Shown: positions 24,566 through 30,764 of the stretch, piece by piece | How the letters are laid out: each line of letters opens with the position of its first letter | Position numbering within the stretch: the first letter of the stretch is position 1 | Assembly: GCA_903929755.1 (NCBI GenBank) | Contig: CAIYVZ010000047.1 | Span: forward strand, 1 to 41,375 | Reading direction: 5' to 3' | From: an uncultured Acidobacteriia bacterium | GTDB lineage: Bacteria; Acidobacteriota; Terriglobia; Bryobacterales; Bryobacteraceae | Length of the DNA stretch: 41,375 bases | Translations under genes and position numbers: made by a program | Notes under the pieces: generated by a model | Told to the model about the DNA's origin: nothing | Databases searched by the model: none | What the model saw: the letters and a program-made list of their open reading frames with translations, nothing else

Positions 24566-24752
24566 GGCGGGTCGTGCCTCTACGGCTCTTAGCTCCGCGA
24601 CCATTTCGAAACTGACCTTGCCCGGGCGGCTTTTACAAATAGATTCAACGATTTAGCCGGGCTGAAATGCCGCTACCGCCTGTCGGTACGCGTGCGCTGG
24701 CGTCGGCTGGTGTCGTTTGCGCGGCGGTTTGAAGGAAAGACGGGGCGACATC

Positions 24753-25295
24753 GTGAAAGGCCGCAAACCAAAACCAAATGCGAGGAAGCTGGCCGAGGGG
24801 GACACGCGGAAAGTTGGCGCGCGCAAGCTCGCCGCGCAGATCGCGGCGGAGCCCAAAGCATCCAGCGGACTGCCTCCCTGTCCCCGCCACCTTCGCGGCC
24901 GCGCTCGTGCCGCCTGGAACTTCTGGCGCGAAGAACTGATGGCCATGAACCTCGACCGGCGCCCGGATGCACAAATGCTGGAAGGCGCGTGCGTGGCGTA
25001 CGAGGCTGCAGTCGATTCCTACGAGACGCTGCATAAGCAGGGACGGTTGATCGCCAGGCGTGCCAAGGACCCGAAGACGGGCCAGCTGGTGGTGACCGAT
25101 GTGCGCCCGCATCCCGCCGTCGCCATGGGCAACGATGCATGGGCGCTGCTGCGCTCGTTTTGCAGCGAGTTCGGGCTGAGCCCGGTCAGCCGCACGCGCC
25201 TGTCGATTGAAAAAACAGACAGTGGCGAAGACGATCTGATGAAGATTCTGATGCAGCCACGGACGCCGAAACCGGCGAAGGGATTTGTTCAGTGA
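24753..25295 (+). CDS. Phage terminase small subunit, P27 family
   Basis: A 180-residue small terminase that would bind the phage DNA and guide the large subunit. The N-terminus KGRKPKPNARKLAEGDTRK is the P27-family signature. LPPCPRHLRGRARAAWNFWREEL and LARLE-like helical regions follow, and the C-terminus ends with the usual basic stretch. The GTG at 24753 is chosen over TTG at 24717 because it gives the canonical start. It overlaps the next gene by ATGA. The large subunit is unusually distant, 5.5 kb downstream. Confidence 0.87.
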   Translation: MKGRKPKPNARKLAEGDTRKVGARKLAAQIAAEPKASSGLPPCPRHLRGRARAAWNFWREELMAMNLDRRPDAQMLEGACVAYEAAVDSYETLHKQGRLIARRAKDPKTGQLVVTDVRPHPAVAMGNDAWALLRSFCSEFGLSPVSRTRLSIEKTDSGEDDLMKILMQPRTPKPAKGFVQ

Positions 25296-25795
25296 TGCTG
25301 ATCGAACTGTGGCTGATCGACCGGCTGACCCCCTTTGCGCGGAATGCGCGGAAGATCCCGCAGGCCGCTATCGACAAGGTTGCCGCGAGCATCCGGGAGT
25401 TCGGCTGGCAGCAGCCGATTGTCGTGGATGTGGACGGGGTGATCGTGGCGGGCCACGTGCGCCTTCTGGCTGCCAGGCAACTCGGCGAGAAGCAGGTCCC
25501 GGTTCACGTCGCGAGCGAACTTACGCCGGGGCAGATACAGGCCTTCCGGCTCATGGACAACCGCAGCCATGAGGAGACCGGTTGGGATCTGGAACTGCTG
25601 GGGCTGGAACTGGCCGAACTGCAGGAGTTGAACGTCGACGTCTCGCTGACCGGCTTTGACGTCACGGAGATTGCACGGTTGATGGATTCGAAGCCGGAAT
25701 CAGCAGAGTCGGTGGGGAACTCCGACCAGACTGTTCCGGCAGCGCTTCGATGCCCGAAGTGCGGATTTCTGCAAGGGGCGGACATCCCATCATGA
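25292..25795 (+). CDS. ParB-like domain protein, copy 1
   Basis: A 167-residue protein made of a ParB/Srx N-terminal domain (residues 4-100): RLTPFARNARKIPQAAIDKVAAS, GWQQPIVVDVDGVIVAGHVRLLAARQLG, then LMDNRSHEETGWD. The C-terminus ends in CPKCGF, one half of a zinc ribbon, after a 30-residue linker. It is the most diverged of three paralogues in the window. The last one is fused to a methyltransferase, so this copy may be a free DNA-binding or regulatory partner. It starts inside an ATGA overlap with the small terminase and ends in one with copy 2. Confidence 0.85.
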   Translation: MMLIELWLIDRLTPFARNARKIPQAAIDKVAASIREFGWQQPIVVDVDGVIVAGHVRLLAARQLGEKQVPVHVASELTPGQIQAFRLMDNRSHEETGWDLELLGLELAELQELNVDVSLTGFDVTEIARLMDSKPESAESVGNSDQTVPAALRCPKCGFLQGADIPS

Positions 25796-26322
25796 AGGCC
25801 CCCGCGATGAAGGTCGAACAATGGCCCATCGACAAGCTGATCGCTTATGCGCGGAATGCCCGAACCATGACCCCTGCGGCGGTGGATAAAGTCGCGGCGT
25901 CGATCCAGGAGTTTGGCTGGCGGCAGCCAATCGTTGTCGATGCGCACCGCGTGATCATCGCCGGGCACACGCGTCTGGCGGCAGCCAGGCAGCTGGGTCT
26001 CAAGAAGGTCCCGGTGCTGACCGCCGCGCATCTCACGCCGGCGCAGGTTAAAGCGTACCGGCTGATGGACAACCGGAGCCATGAGGAGACTTCGTGGGAC
26101 GCATCTCTGCTGGCCGACTGTCTCGCCGAACTCCAGACGGGAGGCGCCGACCTCGACCTGACCGGTTTCAATTCAGATGAGATCACGGCATTCCTCATGG
26201 ACGGGACTGCCGCCGCCCCGGCACCTGAAGAATTCAAAGAGTACGACGAATCAATCGCCACGGAGCACGAGTGCCTCAATTGCGGGTACCGATGGAGTGG
26301 CAACGGTTCGCAGGCAGAGTAA
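25792..26322 (+). CDS. ParB-like domain protein, copy 2
   Basis: A 176-residue paralogue of the preceding gene. From residue 6 on, the domain WPIDKLIAYARNARTMTPAAV...GWRQPIVVDAHRVIIAGHTRL...LMDNRSHEETSWD is about 80% identical by eye to the N-terminus of the ParB-methyltransferase fusion at 27740. It ends with a zinc-knuckle-like CLNCGYRWSG. The ATG at 25792 sits in an ATGA overlap; an ATG at 25807 matches the start of copy 3 better and may be used instead. It is placed directly before the C5 methyltransferase, probably as part of one transcript. Confidence 0.85.
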   Translation: MKAPAMKVEQWPIDKLIAYARNARTMTPAAVDKVAASIQEFGWRQPIVVDAHRVIIAGHTRLAAARQLGLKKVPVLTAAHLTPAQVKAYRLMDNRSHEETSWDASLLADCLAELQTGGADLDLTGFNSDEITAFLMDGTAAAPAPEEFKEYDESIATEHECLNCGYRWSGNGSQAE

Positions 26323-26324
26323 CG

Positions 26325-27743
26325 ATGGGCGTCCGAGTCATGCACCACACCAACGGCCAGCACTGTAGTCAGGGCAACGTGCTCAATCGCGCCTGCCCGA
26401 CGATCAAGGGCCGCTCGGCAGACCTCTCCGTTCAGACTGATGACCAACCTGAGTTCCTGCCCAGCCTGGCAACAGCGGACAAGCCGCTCTATCGCGTGCC
26501 GACGATGGTCGAGGTCGCAGCGATCCCGTGGAACGGCTTCACAGTGGCCTCAACGTTCTCGGGATGCGGCGGCTCCTGCCTTGGTTACCGCATGGCTGGC
26601 TTCAAGGTCGTATGGGCGAATGAGTTCGTGCCCGCAGCCCAGGAGTCGTACCGGGCGAACATGAGTCCGGATTGCATTCTGGACACCCGCGACATTAAGA
26701 CGGTGACCGCTGAGGGGATACTCGCGGCGACGGGCCTGAAGGCCGGCGAACTGGACCTCTTCGATGGTTCCCCGCCATGCCAGGCCTTTTCGACCGCAGG
26801 CTCACGCGAAAAAGGGTGGGGCAAGCAGAAGACCTATGAGCACGGCGCGCAGCAGTGTAACGAGACGCTGTTCGATGAATACATCCGCCTGCTGTGTGGG
26901 CTCCAGCCCAGGACGTTTGTCGCCGAGAACGTAAGCGGTTTGGTGAAAGGCACGGCGAAGGGGTGGTTTCTCGATGTCCTCAAAGCCTTGAAAGCATCAG
27001 GCTACCGCGTGAAGGCGAGGCTTCTCGATGCCCAGTGGCTCGGCGTCCCGCAGATGCGCCAACGGATCATCTTCGTCGGTGTGCGTGAGGATCTCCGGCT
27101 GGACCCGGTTCACCCGGAGCCGCTCCGATACCGCTACTCCGTACGCGATGCGCTACCGCATCTGACAGCTTGCAAAACGTCTGCCCACGGTTTCACCAAA
27201 GAGAGCGACTTGAATCTTCACGGCCCTGCGCCTTCGGTCACTGCATCCGGCGGGGCGGCGTATACCGGGCACCAGGTGCAGTCCGCGGAGTTATTGCCAG
27301 GCGATGCGTTCCGCGTCACGGAACTGACGGGCCGTGTGGGTTCGAAGTTCAAGCGAAAGAAGATCAGTCTCGATGGGCCGCTCAACACCGTGAATGCGCA
27401 GGGCGCTGGCGTCCAGCGATTCGAACTGTCTGGCCGCGCCGTTCATAACACCGGGACTCCCGACTGGAGCGCCGGCGACATCACCGACCGCCCGGCACCC
27501 ACTGTGACTGTCGGAAGCATCAGTCGCGACGGTGGCGGTAGCAGCAACCATTTCCATGTCGTCAGCGCAGCCGAACGGCGGAAGTTTACGATTGCTGAAC
27601 TGAAACGAATCTGCGCCTTCCCGGATGACTTTATCCTGACCGGGACGTATGCGCAGCAGTGGGAGCGGCTGGGGAATTCGGTTCCGCCGCTGATGATGAA
27701 GGCGATTGCCGAGACGATCCGGGACAAGGTGCTGGCCCGATGA
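26325..27743 (+). CDS. C5-cytosine DNA methyltransferase
   Basis: A 472-residue cytosine-C5 methyltransferase that would modify phage DNA and may shield it from host restriction. Motif I is STFSGCGGSCLGYRMAG, the catalytic motif IV is GSPPCQAFSTAG, motif VI is ENVSGL, and motif VIII/X regions are QMRQRIIFVG and ERLGNSVPPLMMKAIAE. A long target-recognition part lies between. The first 30 residues (MGVRVMHHTNGQHC...) are not typical of the core and may be an extension or a mis-chosen start; ATG 26340 is a possible alternative. It ends in an ATGA overlap with the ParB-methyltransferase gene. Confidence 0.93.
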   Translation: MGVRVMHHTNGQHCSQGNVLNRACPTIKGRSADLSVQTDDQPEFLPSLATADKPLYRVPTMVEVAAIPWNGFTVASTFSGCGGSCLGYRMAGFKVVWANEFVPAAQESYRANMSPDCILDTRDIKTVTAEGILAATGLKAGELDLFDGSPPCQAFSTAGSREKGWGKQKTYEHGAQQCNETLFDEYIRLLCGLQPRTFVAENVSGLVKGTAKGWFLDVLKALKASGYRVKARLLDAQWLGVPQMRQRIIFVGVREDLRLDPVHPEPLRYRYSVRDALPHLTACKTSAHGFTKESDLNLHGPAPSVTASGGAAYTGHQVQSAELLPGDAFRVTELTGRVGSKFKRKKISLDGPLNTVNAQGAGVQRFELSGRAVHNTGTPDWSAGDITDRPAPTVTVGSISRDGGGSSNHFHVVSAAERRKFTIAELKRICAFPDDFILTGTYAQQWERLGNSVPPLMMKAIAETIRDKVLAR

Positions 27744-28996
27744 AGATTGAACTCTGGCCGCTAGACCGGGTGATCGCCTACGCAAGGAACGCCCGAACCA
27801 TCAGCGAAGCTGCGGTGGCGAAAGTCGCGGCATCGATTCAGGAATTCGGCTGGCGTCAGCCGATTGTGGTCGATGCACAGCGAGTAATCATCGCCGGGCA
27901 CACCCGCCTGCTGGCTGCGCGCAAGCTCGGGCTCACGGAAGTTCCGGTTCACGTCGCGGACAATCTGACGCCGGCGCAGGTAAAGGCGTACCGGTTGATG
28001 GACAATCGGAGCCACGACGAAACCTCGTGGGACTTCGAACTGCTCGGGCCCGAGCTGCTCGACCTCCAGAACCTCGGCTTCGGCAACCTGGAGCTGACCG
28101 GATTCGACGGGCAGGAAATCGCCGACTTCCTCGCCGGGGCGGCTTCGCCGGGACAGGACGGCCAAACGCCCGACGACGAGGCCCCGGCCCTGCGTGACGC
28201 CGCTGTGGCCCAACCCGGCGAACTGTGGCGGCTTGGACAACACAGGCTGCTTTGCGGGGACGCGATGATCATGGCCGATGTCAAACGGGTGCTCGCCGGA
28301 GCCCGTGCGGACCTGGTGGTGATCGATCCGCCATATAACGTCAATTACGAAGGCGCAACAAAAGAGAAACTCAAGATTCAGAACGATCAGATGGCCGACG
28401 CGGCCTTCTATCAATTCCTGCTCAAGGCTTATCAGAACCTTGCCGGCGTCACGAAGGAAGGCGCGGGGATCTATGTGTTTCACGCCGACACCGAGGGTGC
28501 CAACTTCCGGCGCGCGATGGTGGATTCCGGCTGGAAGATGGCCCAATGCTGCGTGTGGGTGAAGCAGACGCTGGTGATGGGTCGGCAGGATTACCACTGG
28601 CAGCACGAGCCGATCCTTTATGGCTGGAAGCCTGGTGCGTCGCATCGCTGGTTCACGGACCGGAAGCAGACGACGGTGTGGAACTTCGACAAGCCCGCGC
28701 GGTCGAAGGAACATCCGACGATGAAGCCGGTGGACCTCATTTCGTATCCGATTCTGAACAGCAGCCGAAACGGTGATGTGGTGCTGGACACTTTCGGCGG
28801 ATCGGGTTCAACGCTGATTGCCTGCGCGAAGCACGGCCGGGAAGCACGACTGATTGAGATCGATCCGAGATATGTGGACGTAGTGATCAAAAGGTACCAG
28901 GACTGGAGTGGCGACAGAGCCACCCTGGACGGCGACGGTCGGACGTTCGATGCAATCGCGTCGGAACGAACCGGTAAAGAGGTCATGTGCCCATAA
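27740..28996 (+). CDS. ParB-N domain fused to amino-methyltransferase
   Basis: A 418-residue fusion. The N-terminal ParB domain (residues 1-105) is the third paralogue of this cluster. The C-terminal part is a DNA adenine-N6 or cytosine-N4 methyltransferase: catalytic DPPYNVNY near residues 195-202, GSGSTLIACAKHGREARLIEIDPRYVDVVIKRYQ as the SAM and final motifs, and a TKPV/EHPTMKPV stretch between. Such fusions are common in phages. The ParB domain may position the enzyme or cut unmethylated DNA. It starts within an ATGA overlap with the C5 enzyme and ends overlapping the zinc/HNH gene by 10 nt. Confidence 0.93.
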   Translation: MKIELWPLDRVIAYARNARTISEAAVAKVAASIQEFGWRQPIVVDAQRVIIAGHTRLLAARKLGLTEVPVHVADNLTPAQVKAYRLMDNRSHDETSWDFELLGPELLDLQNLGFGNLELTGFDGQEIADFLAGAASPGQDGQTPDDEAPALRDAAVAQPGELWRLGQHRLLCGDAMIMADVKRVLAGARADLVVIDPPYNVNYEGATKEKLKIQNDQMADAAFYQFLLKAYQNLAGVTKEGAGIYVFHADTEGANFRRAMVDSGWKMAQCCVWVKQTLVMGRQDYHWQHEPILYGWKPGASHRWFTDRKQTTVWNFDKPARSKEHPTMKPVDLISYPILNSSRNGDVVLDTFGGSGSTLIACAKHGREARLIEIDPRYVDVVIKRYQDWSGDRATLDGDGRTFDAIASERTGKEVMCP

Positions 28997-29523
28997 CGCG
29001 GCAATGTGCGATTTGCGGGTCCGGCTTCACCGGGCATCCCAAACGAAAGCTGTGTTCGACGGCATGTCGCAAGCTCTGGCGCCCACCCACGGTTCTGACG
29101 TGCGGGCACTGCGGGGAGCAATTTGTCGCGAGCCACCTCCGCCGGAAGTACTGCTCATATATTTGCAAGTCCCGCGCGATGGTCATGCGACCGGAGGAGA
29201 GGAAACCACGCGCTGTGGCTACGATTGCTGCGCGCCGTGCACATGGGCTCGTGAATTACTACATTTCCGCGGGAAAGCTGGTACGGCCGTATTGCTGCTC
29301 TGAATGCGGCGGGACCGGACGAATAGAAGCAGCCCACTACGACTATTCGAGGCCCCTCCTGGTTCGTTGGTTATGCCGTTCGTGTCACTCGCGTTGGGAC
29401 CATCGAGAGCCCAAGGGTGGCGTTCAACGTTGGCAGGGGCGGCCCGGAGCAGTGGCCCTGAACGAAGAAAACCGATCCTTCGAGGAAGTCTCGTCGGACC
29501 GGTTGGCGGGGAAGGCAGCGTGA
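28987..29523 (+). CDS. Zinc-finger protein with HNH-like C-terminus
   Basis: A 178-residue protein rich in paired cysteines. Two treble-clef-like units (CAICGSGFTGHPKRKLCSTAC and CGHCGEQFVASHLRRKYCSYIC) fill the N-terminal half. The C-terminal part, CSECGGTGRIEAAHYDYSRP then WLCRSCHSRWDH, resembles the core of HNH homing-type nucleases, with H-D-Y and a C-x2-C-H. It starts with GTG inside the methyltransferase end, so it belongs to that operon. It could be a nuclease or a DNA-binding partner of the modification enzymes; catalytic His is not certain. Confidence 0.68.
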   Translation: MPITRQCAICGSGFTGHPKRKLCSTACRKLWRPPTVLTCGHCGEQFVASHLRRKYCSYICKSRAMVMRPEERKPRAVATIAARRAHGLVNYYISAGKLVRPYCCSECGGTGRIEAAHYDYSRPLLVRWLCRSCHSRWDHREPKGGVQRWQGRPGAVALNEENRSFEEVSSDRLAGKAA

Positions 29524-29528
29524 TGCTT

Positions 29529-29834
29529 CTACAGGTCCCTTACGTTCCAGGTGGCAGCCACGACCATCTTGCCTTCGAGCCCGCGCGCCCAGACCTTGTA
29601 CTCCCAGGGGCAAAGGCCAGGGTCCTGGTCGGCTTCGAGCTTCCGCTGCCGATTGTGAAGGTCTTCCTTGGCCATCTCGAAACCCTCGCCGAGGCTGCTG
29701 GCGTAGTTTACGGGCTCGTAGTGGCCTTCTTCGTCTTCCACGATCAGGGTGGCGATTCCGAGGTCGGTATCGCGGAGGATCTGAATCGCGAAGCCCGGCG
29801 TGGCTGCGGCGCGTTGTTGTTTGGTTGTTCTCAT
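29529..29834 (-). CDS. Hypothetical protein of minus-strand cassette
   Basis: A 101-residue protein of unknown function, with an N-terminal basic stretch, a strand-rich middle (FAIQILRDTDLGIATLIVEDEEGHYEPVN) and a helical end ending in WARGLEGKMVVAATW. The ATG at 29834 is chosen; GTG at 29849 is an alternative with GAAGAG just upstream. It is the last gene of a short leftward group that ends 5 nt from the convergent zinc-finger gene. I do not recognise its family. Confidence 0.6.
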   Translation of the reverse strand: MRTTKQQRAAATPGFAIQILRDTDLGIATLIVEDEEGHYEPVNYASSLGEGFEMAKEDLHNRQRKLEADQDPGLCPWEYKVWARGLEGKMVVAATWNVRDL

Positions 29835-29888
29835 GTCCACATTGATCACTCTTCAGGGCTGGGAAGCCAAGTCAATTCTTCAATCGGG

Positions 29889-30080
29889 TTAGTCGCCGTA
29901 GCCGTCGTCGACCATGCGGTCGAGAATGGCATTGATCTCGGTCCGGGCAATGCGAAGGGCGCGGGCGGCCTTGATCGCATCATCGCGGTAGGCAGTGCCG
30001 CGAAAGGCAGCGGCGATTTCATCGAAGCTGGCCTCGGCGGCACGGAGGCCAGCCAGCAAAACACGAAGCGTGAGGCGCAT
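29889..30080 (-). CDS. Small helical protein of minus-strand cassette
   Basis: A 63-residue all-helical protein (RLTLRVLLAGLRAAEASFDEIAAAF, then RDDAIKAARALRIARTEINAIL) of unknown function. The ATG at 30080 has AAGGA about 7 nt upstream; the longer frame to 30170 is rejected because it reads through a terminator hairpin and lacks a ribosome site. It lies between that terminator and the last gene of the group, so it may have its own promoter or rely on readthrough. Confidence 0.57.
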   Translation of the reverse strand: MRLTLRVLLAGLRAAEASFDEIAAAFRGTAYRDDAIKAARALRIARTEINAILDRMVDDGYGD

Positions 30081-30102
30081 TTCAAATCCTTCTTTCACCG
30101 CG

Positions 30103-30126
30103 AAAAGCCCACCCTTGCAGGTGGGC
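30103..30126 (-). terminator. Intrinsic terminator of the DUF3489 gene
   Basis: On the minus strand GCCCACC-TGCAAG-GGTGGGC forms a seven-pair stem followed directly by TTTT (plus strand 30107-30126 with AAAA before it). It lies 19 nt behind the stop of the leftward DUF3489 gene, in the right orientation and distance for an intrinsic terminator. Confidence 0.72.
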
Positions 30127-30144
30127 CGGTCGCGCGGGCCGCAC

Positions 30145-30651
30145 TTACGCAGCCTTGTAGGTGCGGGCACCCGCCTCGCTCCTGGTGGACTCGATCTTCG
30201 TGCCCTTCTTGCCGAGGATCGCGATGAACCCGCGAACCGTGTGCTTCTGCCAGTCGGTCGCCGTCATGATCTCGTCGAGGGTGGCTCCGTTCTTGCGGCT
30301 GATGAGGGCGAGGACCTGGTCTTTCTTGCTGGTGCCTGCGGCCTTCGGTTCCTTCGCGACCTTGGCCGCTTTGGGGGCCTTGGTGGCCTTCGCCTTCGCG
30401 GGTGTGACAACCTCTGCGGCCTTCGACGGGGCGGCCTTGGTGGCCTTCGCTGCCTTCACGGAGGCCTTGCGCTTCTGGTCGCCCGCTTTCAGCTTTGCCT
30501 GGTCGGCCTTCATCTGCTCCTGCCGGGTTGCCTCAGCTTCGCAGTCCGGGCAGCCCGGATAAGGAACCGGGTGCTCGCGGCAACCGGCGCTCAGGGTGGT
30601 GGCCTTCGGGGCCTTGGTGGTCAGCGTTCTGGTGTTCGTAATCTTTTTCAT
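30145..30651 (-). CDS. DUF3489 domain protein with Lys/Ala-rich linker
   Basis: A 168-residue protein. A zinc-knuckle-like CREHPVPYPGCPDC pattern lies near residues 24-37, then a long Lys/Ala/Pro linker (about residues 40-110) like histone H1 tails. The C-terminus is a DUF3489 winged-helix-like domain: KKDQVLALISRKNGATLDEIM, DWQKHTVRGFIAIL and SEAGARTYKAA. DUF3489 has no established function but is common in phages and near mobile elements. The linker suggests DNA binding. The ATG at 30651 is preferred over 30723. It reads away from the large terminase and has its own terminator. Confidence 0.8.
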   Translation of the reverse strand: MKKITNTRTLTTKAPKATTLSAGCREHPVPYPGCPDCEAEATRQEQMKADQAKLKAGDQKRKASVKAAKATKAAPSKAAEVVTPAKAKATKAPKAAKVAKEPKAAGTSKKDQVLALISRKNGATLDEIMTATDWQKHTVRGFIAILGKKGTKIESTRSEAGARTYKAA

Positions 30652-30764
30652 TTGCTGGTCTCTTTTCGGTCCCGGTCCAGCCGGGTACACCACATGAATC
30701 ACTCTGATCCGAACGACAAGCAAGTTGATTCGCTTCGGTCCGTTTATTAAAAACCCAACAGAAT
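30652..30764. promoter_or_regulatory. Divergent promoter region of terminase and DUF3489
   Basis: This 113-bp gap separates the leftward DUF3489 gene from the rightward large terminase and head genes. CAAGTT (30721-30726) and TATTAA (30745-30750) lie 18 bases apart, similar in kind to the two elements at 5735 and 21633, but with different spacing and without the flanking bases. It probably contains the late promoter. No operator repeats are evident. Confidence 0.35.
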
